A DNA stretch of 64,000 nucleotides from Epiperipatus broadwayi (GCA_028023455.1 JAQFVV010000001.1:27520426-27584425), one strand, 5' to 3'. Counted from the stretch's first letter, positions 46,912 to 59,200 are shown. Notes: generated by a model from the sequence alone, not told the origin. Translations and numbers: made by a program.

Positions 46912-49579
46912 TGTATCGGTCGGTTCGCATACGCACTCAACTCTATCTAGAATCTCAACACAAGTACCTCGAGTCCAATCATCCACGAGATACATATGTC
47001 AGGAACATTCATGAATTCTGCCCTGTATGCCCAGATTTTAGGTTCAATTACTTATGAACAGCAGCTCCGATAATACTAGAATATGTAATTTACTGCCGGC
47101 CGACATCACACATTGGAGAAAGAAAGAGACTTAGGAGAAAATCATGGTAGGTGTGTGTATACATTGCTATAGCCAAACACATATGCTTAACCTTAGTGGG
47201 ATCTTATAACTCTATAAATCATGATATTTATACCTTAATAACTAATTTAAAATTTAACTAAATCAGTTAAATAAGTAACTAGCAACTATCAGAGGTGTTT
47301 GATTTTAAGATTATATTTAATAATGAACATAAATAGAAATAAGACATTTGTACATTTGAATTATATTAAATAATGATTAACCTCATATTACAATAAGTTA
47401 TATAGTGGTTATTCGCACGTTAAAATAGGCATTTAGAGGTAAGTTGATATTATTAGTACTTTTGATGTGGCGTTATGATATTTCAATACTGGATCTAGTG
47501 CAATTATATAGTGTACAATATGATGATTTGCCCGAATTACAGAAAATAAACACAACCTTGACTAATCCAGAAGTTACATAATTGTTGGTTAACTGAGCAA
47601 CCAAGTTATCACAAGTTATTATAAATGGGAATTTGATTTATTTACTTTATTTACTTGATTAACGTATGTGGGAGTATTTCTAACATTATTATATATAGAG
47701 TCATTAAGCGACACATTAATAGAAAATTATTTAATTTGCAAAATACATTTAGGTAGACCATAACATCAGATATGTAGATATGTTTAGGTTTAAGCTTTTA
47801 AAAAGGAGGAATATAACATAACGAAGTGTTGTGGTGTTAGCATGATAGCCGACTAAGATTTGTGGATCCATTTTTTGGGAGTGCTTTATCACTTGGAAAT
47901 AAAAGAATATGCCAACTTGTCACACCCACATTTCATGGAATTGGTTTCCTTGAGTTAAGGGTCTTATACAGAGTTGCAATGGGCCAAACTTTGCTGGAAT
48001 ACCTATGCATTGCTCTCATTACTTGAGTAGATGTACCAGGGTTATTCATTGCCCTGATTATGACCTAAAATGAAGATGTGATGACTCGGGCATTCTGACG
48101 CAGTCTCAAGTTAAAGCTTAATATAAGGAGTAATAGTCTATGCTAACAACGTGTTGGATGGACTAATAACTAGTCAAAATATATATAGAATTGAGCTTAT
48201 AACCTATAGTAATAACATCAAAGATAATGGTATGATCGCATTGACTAAAAGTAATTAAAAAGGCATTATTAGAAAATATACCTTAAGTTTTAACATAATC
48301 TAAAGTTCTAATCCCCTTCCCCCTTCATTACATTTTCTTCAATGAAACTCCACATACATTAACATAATAAAAAATAAGTCTAAGGTGTGCTTTATGAATA
48401 GTAAATGGATGAGGATAAAGAAATATAAAAAATAATATATATAATTAACATATTTGTTTTTAATGAATATTGTGCTAGTAATAAGATTGGCATTTGCGTA
48501 ATTCGTAAACTAGTCAAAGGTGGAACTTTTATTCTCCCCCCCCCCTTCCTGTTGTTTATACAAAAAGTATATTGTTAAAAAAAAACATTTGAAAATCTTC
48601 TCCCAACCTAGCACTCGTTTATAGTTTTAAAAGTAAAAAAAAAAACTAATTAATTAATCACTTGGTGCTCCCCTCTAATGGCGAGGAGCTAAGCTAAAAA
48701 TAACTATGCTGGTGATGGAGGGAGTCTATTGAAATATCATTTAACATTTAAAATATACAAACTAGATAAAATATTAGGAAAATAATTGCCACATCAAATT
48801 AAAAGTGAATTAAATTTTGAGGCTAATGAAAATGGTTATAGAATAAAAATAGAGAATCACTTATATTAGAAGATTACATATTTGAGATTTATAAAAGTGA
48901 TTATAGAACGGGTTACAGAGTTTACAAGTTATTACTATTAAATTTTTAAACATTTAAGAATTAATTAGAAGAAAGTTAAAAAGTTCATAAATGGTGGCAT
49001 TTCATCAGCATTACCTCTTGGAAGCAGTTAGCAGATCTCTATGTTAATTCTTACAGCATAGCCATCAGATTCATGGATGTTTAACGGTATAGCAGCAGGC
49101 TGGCAGGAGTTGGTTAGATATGCCTGGGAGAAGGTGAATCTTTCCCTTTCTACTCACTAGTTGTCATGTTGAAATTTTGAGTGATGTGGATTCGTTTGGC
49201 CAATGTTTTACGAATTTAAGTACTCTTCTTCGATGACTGAAATCGGGCCCTATTTATACGATTCTTGTTTATCTCAAGAATGCTTCTAAGCTCCAATACC
49301 TAAGGCTATAAAATACTGCTACAGATTAACTTTTGATAAGAAATCTTCCTTTTGCTATTAAGGTAGTACAAAATAATGCAATTGGGTTCGTATATTTCTG
49401 AAATGATTGTTCTTAATCTATTTCTTGCTCAGAAATAGATTTTACTAACAATAAATTTCCTTAAGGAAATTGATTTGATTTTTCATAGAAATAATTATTT
49501 TAAATATATTAATGGATTTTGGTTTGGATTGCTTTTAAAAAGCTACCAAGCCGATTGCATCATTTTGGCCGCCATTACA
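46912..49579 (-). repeat. Less AT-rich block, candidate LTR-type element
   Basis: Base composition shifts at both edges. On the minus strand the block begins TGTAATGGCGGCC at 49579 and ends ...CGACCGATACA at 46912, so it starts TG and ends CA like an LTR or retroelement. A TATA box lies 330 bp inside (see 49251). No readable protein and no internal direct repeat of LTR length were found. The flanks show no clear target duplication. A run of nine C occurs at 48537-48545. Confidence 0.35.
49251..49258 (-). promoter_or_regulatory. TATA box of candidate LTR promoter
   Basis: The minus strand reads TATAAATAGGGCCCGATTTC followed by AGTCATCG. The TATAAATA box, with GC-rich DNA next to it and a TCAGT initiator-like word about 17-20 bp on, stands out from the usual AT-rich noise. 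Its orientation agrees with the TGTAATGG end at 49579 being upstream. Confidence 0.4.
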
Positions 49580-49584
49580 GAAAT

Positions 49585-51105
49585 ATGTATTTTAATATAG
49601 CATAATTTTAAATATATGTTTCAATATAAAATATACAAACACAAATCTTAATTTATGCATAATCTCCAATCACCTTTAATAAATACATGTGATTTACGCC
49701 TATTACGACCTAATAAAATTTATAAAATATTATCATTTATTTATTTTAGTTAAGAGATTATTAAATCTCTCATTAACGGTTATTTTAAAAGAAAATTTAA
49801 GAGAAAATAAAGTATATAGGTTCATATGATTGGGATTTGAATTCGGTTTGGTGGTGAGGGATTGGATAGGACTGTGAAGCATAATCTGGATCTCAGATTA
49901 ACCTCTTCAGTATATACTGATATCTTATAGGTAGGTATATGCAAATCATTTCTATTAGCTGAAGCTACTGAGTGAATTTTAAGAAAATCTTGCAAGCTAT
50001 AAAAGAATCTTTATCCATTGAAACTGCTTTTAGAAATCAAAAAAATTATTTAAAGTTGTCATATAAATTATTTAATATTTTAGTTAGAAAATCAGTATTA
50101 AATTTGTGACATTCAAGAAAGGAATATTACTATAAATTTGTACATAGTAAGATAATTGAAAAAAGAAACTAGTAATGTTAAATAAATTTTTGTGGATGTT
50201 ATAAATTAGATTTTAATATTGTTAATTCATTATCATATTTTAATAAGACATGATCTATTTAAGGCTAACCATTAAGTATTTAAAGTATTCATAAATTAGC
50301 ATTTATAATTGTCAAGTTATTTTAAGCTTTTCTCTTATATGAGATGTTAATTTGTCATAATTATATTTTTTTGATCTGTTACTTTGTACATTCATTTGTT
50401 GCTGGAACATAATAAGTAAATTTTGCAAATATCTATATTTAAATTTATTTTGTTTCTAGTACTCTTCAAACCTCAGTGGAATATGTTTTTAACTATAAAC
50501 TAAGGAATTAAGTTAATTAATTTTAATGTAATTTGAAATTTATCTTGTAAATCGCAAGCTCATATATTTATGTTATCAAATACATTTATTGAGATTTGGG
50601 TGGAGGTAAACATAATGTTTTTTATGAGAAAAAAATAGTCAAGAAAATCTTTCTCTTTTTTTTTTTTAATAATCTGACTCTTGCTGCAAATAATTTTTAT
50701 ACACATAGATATATAAGAAATATTTTTAAGAATAAGGAAGTATCTCTTCTATTTTTATTTTAGAAAAATCACTGTCAGATAATATAGACAGTGATCAATG
50801 AAAATAGTAAACTGTTTTTGCATCCAAAAAGGATAACTTCTTTTAAATGCAATTTCTTGTTATTTATAAAGTGCTACAGTAAACACATACATGTTTAAGA
50901 AAACAAAGTGTCACAACTTTCCCTGTTTTCAATTATTATAAGATTCTTCCACCAAGAGTTGAATATTACAAATTAATAATTTTTAACAGATGTTATAATT
51001 GAAATATTTTTAAGAACGCAGACATATCTGTTCTATTTCTATTTTAGAAAAATTTATGACCAATGCAAAAATATATACATGTAAATAAATAACCCAGGTT
51101 TTATG
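49585..51105. other. AT-rich interval with a 53-bp direct repeat
   Basis: No gene seen. A segment at 50717-50769 (GAAATATTTTTAAGAA, then TTTTAGAAAAAT) recurs at 51001-51053. The second copy ends some 57 bp before the hairpin at 51110, so the two may be linked. Confidence 0.4.
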
Positions 51106-51109
51106 CATT

Positions 51110-51606
51110 TGAACAGGAAGTAACTGAAGTTTCCAGTGAATTATATATGTAAGTAAACTTTTTAAAAGACAGATGATACCATCTCCACTTTTAGCATTTG
51201 TTGTTATATATGCTTAGTTTATTTATGTAATTTTAAATAAAGGAGTGAATTCGATCTATTGATTGTATATATTTATAGAATAAATGATAAGAGCCACTAT
51301 TTTTAATATTCAGAGGAATCTGAGTTATTTATTATTTACAGATATTAAACTGAGTTTTCATTTTATTTTCAGATGTTGTTTAAACTAAAGGTCTGCTTTG
51401 ATTCTCTGAGTATTAAAAGGCTGATTCTTATCATTTATTCTATAAATATATATAATCAATAGATCAAATTCACTTCTTTATTTAAAATTTTGTAAATAAA
51501 GTAAGCGTATGTAAAGACAAATGCTAAAAGGATAGATAGTATCATCTACCTTTTAAAGAGTTTATTTACATATATAACTTATTGGAAGTTTGTTACTTCT
51601 TGTTCA
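51110..51606. repeat. Large hairpin (fold-back) repeat, ~500 bp
   Basis: The left arm (51110 to about 51330) and right arm (about 51385-51606) are imperfect inverted complements of about 220 bp around a 50-60-bp loop. Both share, in opposite orientation, TGAACARGAAGTAAC, TTTTAGCATTTGT, GATCTATTGATT and TATAGAATAAATGATAAGA. It carries no protein frame. It is unrelated in sequence to the hairpin at 31684. Confidence 0.9.
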
Positions 51607-52019
51607 CTTATATATATATATGAGAGAGTGAGTGAAAGAGTATCTGCATTTGTTAAATATAATAACATAACTTAGTGTTAATAGCATCAAATATAACTCA
51701 ATATAAAGTTCAATATATATTTATTGTGTATAGTTTTGAAATAGAATATTGCTATCAAATATAAGTTGAGTATGGAAATTTTATCATGAAAATAGATGCA
51801 AAAAAAAAATCAAAACAGATATAAAATAAAAAGCTTGAGTATGGTTGTTGGGATATAAAATCATAGAGAAGGTTATAGTTTTTATATTATATTTTGTACA
51901 TTGGTTAATAATAATGAAAGAAAATGTCTAATGATTTTAAAAGTTACTCTTTAAACCTTTAAAGTTGAATTTAAATGAAAGAGGCTTATTAAGTATTTTA
52001 TTTATATTTGATTATTGAA

Positions 52020-52500
52020 TTGTGCAGAAAACTGGATGAGTAGGAAAATAGAAGAAAATGGATTGTAGATTTTAGAGATGAAATGTGAGAAAAAGCAAAA
52101 GAGAAATATAATTTATTTGGATATAATTTAGGAGTATAAAAGTATGAAAAGAGTTGAGAAAAAGTTTATCATTGAGAAATTAAATTGAAAATGAGATATT
52201 TTAAAATAATGTAATGTGAATCTTTTTTATTATTATAAGGAATTAATTTAATTCAGCTCAGTTGTTGTTGAGGATATTTATAACACTAATGTGGATTTAT
52301 TGGCTTTTATTGACGATCAGTTTGGATTTAGAACAAATAGGTCAAACAAAAAGAGTTGATGTTGAAAATTATTGTTGAGACATTTGGAAAGATTAAAAAA
52401 GAAATTAATAAATGAATTTTAGTGAATAAATTGGAAGGCTTTATAAGAGTGAATGAAAAAGATATAAGAAGTTGATAAATGATTTAAAAGGAAAGGTATT
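52020..52500 (+). pseudogene. Non-LTR reverse transcriptase remnant
   Basis: From about 52310 the plus strand reads DDQFGFRTNRSNKK. After one frame change it continues ELMLKIIVETFGKIKKEINK, a stop, and ILVNKLEGFIRVNEKDIRS. This matches the RT stretch that runs from the conserved GFR..R word to motif A in non-LTR elements (usually ...FVDYEKAFD, here decayed to VNKLEGF..VN). The lysine-rich lead-in from 52030 may be the preceding linker. The aspartate of motif A is not readable. It differs in sequence from both RTE copies and from LINE-B. Confidence 0.4.
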
Positions 52501-52599
52501 TAAAGGGTTGATTAATGAGCAGAAAAATTTGAGGAAAATGGTCTTAATGATGTTGGGGGATTTATCTAATAATGGATAACTAACTGATGACAGTGATGA

Positions 52600-53940
52600 T
52601 TAAACAACTTATTTGATTATTATCCTACTATCTATTTATGCATTCACGTGTGGTATGGAACTTGATAAATGAAAATCAGTTAAAGAGGAAGCTAAATAAG
52701 TGATAAATATCGACAATTGTTTCTCTAGCACACTTGGATACTTTTTATAGTATCATCTGTCTTTATATGTTATATAACAAAATATATTTGATATATTAAC
52801 ATACATTTGTTTGTAATTAATTGATGGCTTTTTTTTTACATATATTTTAATTTAATGCTCATTTATAGACACAATGTATCTCTAACAGTCATTTTATAAA
52901 GTGAATCCTTTAACTAAAAATAATGTGAACTATATAAAGGAATCCTTATATTTGTATAATAATTACTTTGGTATATAACTTGTAATGTTACTTAAATGTT
53001 TTCAGTTTAATACTAATACTGATTTAACTATTCCCTTTGTTTTTAAATATATGTGATTTATATTATATTTTATTTTTATATTTCATTAAATTTTTTCAAA
53101 ATTGGAATATAATTGTTTAGGAATATTGTAATTTTAGAAGCATTTATTTCAAAGGAGAAATTATCTGTAAAATTATTTTAATTAAAACCTATTATATATA
53201 ATTTGATAAATAAATAAACATGCTTTTGCAATGATTTATTATAGCCAAGCAACTGCTCATACATTTCATCATTGTTTGTAAGTGATATTTGTCTAAAATC
53301 TTGACTTTATAAATGATTCAGAGGCCTGTCATCTTTAATTCAAACTGTTAAGAATGAAATGTTTATGAGTGTTAGGCTCAGCTTCCTGATCTTTCAAATG
53401 CTAACCACTATCTGCCAAATAGACAATTTTATATTAATTTTTTCGTTTCAATTTTATTAGTTTTTTTTCCCCTAAATTTTTTTTAATGATAATTGTGTCA
53501 CCATTAAAACGCTAATTATTTGATAATTATAAATATTAATACTTTTATATACATCTCTTCTTCATGTATGTTGACAAGTTTATTAAATTTTATGAATAAG
53601 CAACTTAAAAAAATAACAGGTGTAATAAATATGTATTGAGAAGTTTATTGAAAAGCTTATTGGAAAAATGGCATAGGTAAAAATAAATCTAATAAAAGAA
53701 TTGAATATAAAATTGAAAGTTAGAATATACATAATTAAAATGTAATGAGCATATCAAAAGATTTGCAGGAGGAAAAATACCAAATATAATTATATACATC
53801 ATTTTATACACAAAAAAAGAAGATAACTCAAGCAGTGTGAGAATGGAATAAAAGAAAATATTTGAAGTAATATTAGACTATATAAAAAAGAAATTGGTAA
53901 AATATTGATTTCTTAATGGAAGCATAATATATTGTAACCA
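52600..53940. other. AT-rich interval, no gene seen
   Basis: Low-complexity DNA. A short less AT-rich patch at 53320-53415 contains a word like AATTCAAACTG and could be a SINE scrap, but is too short to call. Confidence 0.4.
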
Positions 53941-53947
53941 ATAAAAA

Positions 53948-54663
53948 TTATATTTTATTATTAGGATGAAAAGGTTTGTTGACAGAAAACCGAAACTCTG
54001 TATTATCCAGAATAAGATCCACCCTTCCTGTGTTAAATTTATTAAGAACATTACAATCTTGAAATATGTATTTTCTGTTAGTCAAAATATAAATCAATTC
54101 TGCTGTACCTTCATTTGGATGCTTCCATGTCCATTTCCTTTTAACATTTTTTTCAAAAAAAGAATTCATAATATAAAGTTTTTCTTTTTCTGCAAACTCC
54201 ACAAGTCTATGTCCTTTCTCATTGCTATTACCATAAGCAAAATTACCTACAGCACTTTCATTTTTCATTTGTTTACCCATTCTAGCATTAAAGTCTCCCA
54301 TAACAATTTTAAAATGTTTACTCTGATCAAAAGCCTTTTGTGAATCCATATAAAAATCTTCTACTACTTCATCACTATCAGAACTTGTTGGGACATAAAC
54401 TTGAATTATCTCCATTTGGCATATGCTATGAAGTTGTATAACTAATCTTACCACTCTGTTCGATACACTATCAATCTTCACAATGTTGTTCTTCCACTTT
54501 TTATTTATAATGAATCCTACTCCACTTGTATTTCCAATATTTGTGCCTTTATAATAGAGTACATGTCCACTTTTTAAATCAATTGTCTCTTCACCTTTTC
54601 TTCTAACGTCACAAAGTCTAATAATGTTCCATTTAATATAAGACAGTTCTTCTTCTATTCAGG
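53948..54663 (-). pseudogene. RTE-type apurinic endonuclease domain, catalytically altered
   Basis: This is the endonuclease domain that nicks target DNA for an RTE retrotransposon. A continuous minus-strand frame of about 238 residues reads through the domain: NIIRLCDVRRKGEE, SGVGFIINKKWK, VIQLHSICQMEIIQVYVPTS, FKIVMGDFNARMGKQ, SNEKGHRLVEFAEKE and RKWTWKHPNEGTAELIYILT. The GDFN catalytic word is intact. The usual E-I-D-Y-I-L word reads ELIYIL, losing the aspartate, and the closing S-D-H word is replaced near GRVDLIL. It is therefore probably inactive. Length and order match RTE N-terminal domains. No RT follows downstream, so the copy is internally truncated. The RTE RT copies at 11.8 and 43.9 kb lack this domain. 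Confidence 0.88.
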
Positions 54664-54669
54664 AGGTAA

Positions 54670-55270
54670 ACGAATGTATATAAAATTCATGCGTGGCAGA
54701 TAAAAATTGGATCTTTGTGTAAATGCACATATATATACTCTATTACTTGTGTATAAGATATAAATGTGTAAATGCACACATCTATACTCTAATCTTTAAT
54801 TTTACATGCATATGTGATACAAATAAATGGCAATCTTCTTAAAAACTTGAGTAAAATAAAATCAGTCTACTAAATTATGTATATGTAAATGTGTATATTG
54901 GTGTCAGCCTACATGACATGGTAGCTTCAGAGAGATATATTTTATAAAAACTCAAACTTGACTATTTAAAATTATCTTTGTTATTTAGAACTCTTGAGAA
55001 ATATTCATGAAAATAAAAGTGACTTTGATTTATTTTTTATTTTAACAGTAACTGAACTCTCTATAATTTTATATTCATTACTATCAAATAAAATATATAC
55101 AGTTATCATGCTTAAATATTCAGGAACATTCCATGATGTATATGCAAATACTCTTAAAACTAAATTAAATATTATAAACATAAATATTACAACTAAATTA
55201 ACAATGAAAGGTGAATAAAATAGATATACAAAATTGCATAAATTAAATGATAAATTAACTGATATATATA
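54670..55270. other. AT-rich interval, no gene seen
   Basis: AAATGCACATATATATACTC near 54721 and AAATGCACACATCTATACTC near 54772 form a short, ~50-bp-spaced repeat. Nothing else is recognisable. Confidence 0.4.
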
Positions 55271-55273
55271 TAT

Positions 55274-57323
55274 TATAACGATCGAAATGAAAGTGAAGAT
55301 CGAATCTAACCGCAAACTACTATATCCGCTCTACGGGGCGCCATCTAGGCATTTAAACCTAGAAAAATTTATAGAGTAGGCAGATACGCGCTGTTAAGAT
55401 TCCACTTTATTTAAATATTCAGATCGTTAGCCCAAGTCACTAGCTCAGTGGAGACGCAGAGATAAAAAATCTATATCTTAAATATAATTAAATAAAAGCC
55501 ACTGTCAGAAATTAACACATAAAAATATTTATTTACGCACATATAAAATCATTCTAATTTGAGGAATAAGTTTAACATTTTAGATTTTTATATTAACTTT
55601 TAATTTTACATTTAACTAAGTTTCAATGAGTTTAATATTTTATTTAGATAGTCGAGTATGAATAGACTACATAGATCTGCATTTGAAAAGAAAATATTCT
55701 TCCCTGATTTAACCTTAGGCAACAAATTTCGCAATCAAACCGGCGCCAATCCATCTGATACATTTATGTATTCAATGTAGCATGAAAATATGACAACACA
55801 AAATACTATACTGTCAGGAATGTACATCTGATCAGTAAGTAGAATTAGAGAAGACATTGTCTCTCCACCAACAGGAATGTTACATCTGTTGGCAAGTAGA
55901 ACAATAAACATAAAACTCCATAGGAATGGACTGCGGTCCTTTGCCGTCTTACAAACCCATCCATAGGCAAACAGAAGGTGTGTGGCATATATATATAATC
56001 CTTCCCGTAGCGGATCTCATACTACATCTACAATTACACAAATATATCCAATCCATTGAACCAATTCAACTATGAAATGAATAACCTAAGATTACCCTCT
56101 CTTAATTTAACTTTACAAAACTATATAGCCATTCACGCCCGACTTAAATTTAACATTTAAATATGTTCGCACAGATTATTTTTATACAATTTGTTTTATA
56201 ATGTCGAGTATAGATCGGCTGCACAGATTCCACGGTCAAAAACATTCCAAGTTAAACATAACCGATCAAAATACAAAGTCAATTGATAACGTCAATTGCT
56301 GAGGGAATACAGGAGACCATTTGGTGTTCATCATAAGATACTGCAGTGACATTGTTGACTTATATGTTCTAATCGCCTGTGAAAACCACAACATAATCAA
56401 CCGCTAACGAATCTATGCAACGTCTATACCCAACTTAAATGTAATGCATTTAATAATTTCTACAATAAATATTATTACAAATAAAAATAATAAAATGGAA
56501 ATGATTTTAGCAAAACTTAACTATATAAATTTAAACAATCAATTATTAATTTGAAAATCAAATAAGAGTTCATTTTAAAATTTAAATTAGCTGAATCTTT
56601 AAAAAAAAACAATGATGAAAGTTCTTAATTACTTTTTTTTGTTGTTGTTAATTTGTAAAGTTCATAGCTCACGGTAGAAGAGTCCAGGTTTCTGCTTTTA
56701 ATTCCCACAACGCCTCCATTGGAAGATAATGTTCTGGAGATGGCAATAGCTGGTTCAAGGTATCACAGTCTTTTCATTTTTCTTTTTTAAATAGAGAGTG
56801 TGGTATGTGCGTCCTACCACATCTCTCAAACACACAACGCTGGAACTCCAGAAAAAACTATTTCCCTTTTTATATTATCCACACGGATTCAATCCACAAA
56901 ACGTCACTAATCCATCACTTTCGTTAGGGTCCGAGCCAAGGCTTAGTGCTTCCATTGGTCAAGCTAATTTCTCTTTATTTTCTTATCTATCTTTCACCAG
57001 ATCATTTTGATTATACAAGAGCCCCAGGCTAGCTTGCTTTTCAAACAATTTATAAACAATCATTTCTATTTACAGATTACAAGAATTAATTATTACCTGT
57101 TTTTATTTTTAAATCTTGTACTTTTTTTTTTTTATAAAAAAGTACGTTCAAATACTTATTTATTTGTTTTTTTAAAAAAAATATTTTTAAAGTTTGGCAT
57201 CTGTGCGAATGTATATACGTTTAACAAACATTTTAATTTTAGCGTTTAGTTTTTTACTTTTATTTGCGAACTTTTAAGTTTTTATTTTAAATTAATGTAA
57301 CGACATATTTATATATCGTTACA
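55274..57323 (-). repeat. Unclassified ~2-kb repeat family, copy 2 (module order B-A)
   Basis: This is an inverted, diverged copy of 35280-37470. Read on the minus strand it starts with a palindrome at 57323-57296 (arms TGTAACGA and TCGTTACA, perfect over 8 bases) and GTTCGCAAATAAAA. Module B (56440 to about 56165) comes first, then module A (56148 to about 55640), then the ATGCCTAGATGGCGCCCCGT segment, ending near TCGATCGTTATAA at 55274. Shared module words include GTCGGGCGTGAATGGCTATA and TTCCTATGGAGTTTT. In copy 1 module A precedes module B. The section between the palindrome and the modules (56460-57250) is only weakly alignable with copy 1. Confidence 0.75.
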
Positions 57324-57329
57324 ATATAT

Positions 57330-58080
57330 ATATATATAGGTATTACTGATATGTGGTAACTAGAATCTCCCTAAGTTTATTAAATCATTATTGTTCATAA
57401 ACTAAGTAAAATTTTTACCTTAAATTCATAAACAGCTGAGAAGAGATTGTTTCTGTATGAAACTAGGATTAAATTTAAGCACTATGTTTTAACTTTGGTT
57501 ATGATGAGGAAGAGCTCTTTTGTAGTTCACTAATTTTATTAATGGAATATATTGTTGATGCTTTTCCAAATATTTAGTCACAATTTGAGTTATCACTTTT
57601 CAGGGTAGAGTTTATATTAAATTTGGTTAACTTTCTCTATTGAGAAGTGTAATTGTTGTAGCTGTGATGTTATATACATGTTCTTGGTTGGCATGATGTT
57701 GGAGTTAGTTCAACGAATAGAGCAGGACATCCTGGTTGTAAGATCCATGCTCAGGAATAAATTCTTTAGTGGCTTTAGCCAGACATAATTGCTTCAAATG
57801 GTTGGAGACATTTTTTGAAACTCATAGTAACAACAAGGACAATCTTAGAAAATGGCAAACAGAGACATCAAATGGCAAAATTTATTTCTTTGGCTGGTTA
57901 TTTATACATTTTCAAAAACAATTTTTTTATCAGGATAAGCCAGTAATTTTTAATTAAACCCATATTTATACAATATTCTTTAAATTAAAAAACAAAACAA
58001 AAACATATTAAATGCCATTACAGCTAGTTTATCTTAATCTCTAAAAATATTTTTTATTTTATTTTTTTCAAAAAAGAATA
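57330..58080. other. AT-rich interval with weak tRNA-like word
   Basis: GTTAGTTCAACGAATAGAGCA at about 57705 resembles a tRNA D-arm (box A), followed by GGACATCCTGGTTGTAAGATCC, but no acceptable T-arm or acceptor pairing follows. It could be a SINE head. The rest is AT-rich and featureless. Confidence 0.35.
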
Positions 58081-58089
58081 CAATGATAA

Positions 58090-58620
58090 ATCAATCTTTG
58101 GACTCGAGTCTTCTGTCAATTAGATTTGACAAATGGCCTGAGGCTGGTAACTGAAGATCTTGGGTTGCAAATTCTTACTCGACTAAGTTTACGCTAACCC
58201 AGGATTCAATGTGTAGCCAGTCTGGTGCAAGAAGCCGGTCTCTATCACGAGTGCTTCTTAATAGTTTTAAGAAGGTATTGCTGACATTGTTATCTGCCTG
58301 TCCAAAGATATACTTACACCTGGTGAGGAAAATGGATGTTCTGATGGTCGAAATTATGCCTGTCTTGATGGCGTTTTGAATGCAAAGCGTGTTTCTATAG
58401 TCTATTGAAACTTTTTGGTGGATGAAAGTTCTGAGTGGGCTAAGGAATGGGCAGTCATGAAGGAGATGGGTAATGGTTTCTTAAAATATTTGCAAAACAC
58501 CTGACAAATCTTAATCTTGAAATCAGATTTGTCTAATTTATGACAAGGATTCTCTTCTAGTAATTGTTTAACAGTAGAAAATAAATTAGCTATTGAAAAT
58601 TTTAATTGCAAGATTTTTTA
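58090..58620 (-). pseudogene. LINE-B C-terminal fragment, second copy
   Basis: A minus-strand fragment homologous to the 3' end of LINE-B at 7.4-7.9 kb. After a frame change it reads ETITHLLHDCPFLSPLRTF, the second half of the zinc-knuckle region, then NAIKTGIISTIRTSIFLTRC, KYIFGQADNNVSNTFLKLLR and STRDRDRLLAPDWLHIESW. LINE-B copy 1 has the parallel word order ETLQHFLHGC, EIFLRCNITFG and NIFSNLLDIIK. Presence of only the 3' end fits the usual 5' truncation of LINE insertions. Its left end near 58090 is probably close to the element's 3' terminus. Confidence 0.65.
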
Positions 58621-58789
58621 TATGGATATACATTGTATGTAAAAAACATAATAAGTTATTAGTTGATTTACATTTTTATGATTATTCATTTGATATAATA
58701 ATTTTATCTGAGATCTGAGTTAATGAATAGGAAAAAAGATTTTATGATTTAGAAAGATATCAATTATTGATTCTAGAATAAATAACAGA

Positions 58790-59200
58790 TCAGGTGGAGT
58801 TTTATCTAATTATAAATCAGAACTTTATGGATCTTTTGTTGTTGCACATCTTAAATCTTCTGATTATATTGTGTTAAACTTTATTTTAGGTTACAGCTAA
58901 TTAACAAATTTTGCTTTTTATAGATCCTGCCAATATTCAGTTCATATTTATGATGATGAACTTCATAATTTACATGCTAGATTAAGTGACAAATTTATTA
59001 TTCTTATTAGTGATTTAAATTTAGATTTTCTGGAGAAATTACTTTTTCTGCACTACACAATTTAAATATGTTTTTATATTTTGAATTTATTTATTTCATT
59101 CTACATATGTTACATCCTTATCATTTTCCCTTTTTGATCATATCTTTGCTAGATGCTCTGAAAATATTTTTTTTGAAAACTTTGGATCATATGGGAATTT
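58790..59200 (+). pseudogene. Possible LINE endonuclease remnant
   Basis: The plus strand reads SGGVLSNYKSELYGSFVVAH, a stop, then YDDELHNLHARLSDKFIILI and SDLNLDFLEK. The pattern (RSGGV..., Y...D.L..L...L......I.I.GDLN.D) resembles the endonuclease domain of CR1/Jockey-type LINEs, with the GD of GDLN here SD. A later frame gives DHIFARCSENIFFENFGSYG, which could be the terminal SDH region. Several stops intervene. It is on the opposite strand from the LINE-B fragment beside it and is not part of it. Confidence 0.35.

Noticed and set aside
46912-49579. Calling this block a solo LTR
   Set aside because: The ends are TG...CA, but no target duplication is visible and 2.7 kb is long for a solo LTR. 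It is kept only as a candidate.
53966-54343. Plus-strand open frame of 125 codons
   Set aside because: It is the antisense shadow of the RTE endonuclease domain, whose motifs read clearly on the minus strand.
57705-57760. tRNA-like sequence
   Set aside because: The D-arm-like part is good, but no T-arm or acceptor stem can be paired. At most it is a SINE head.
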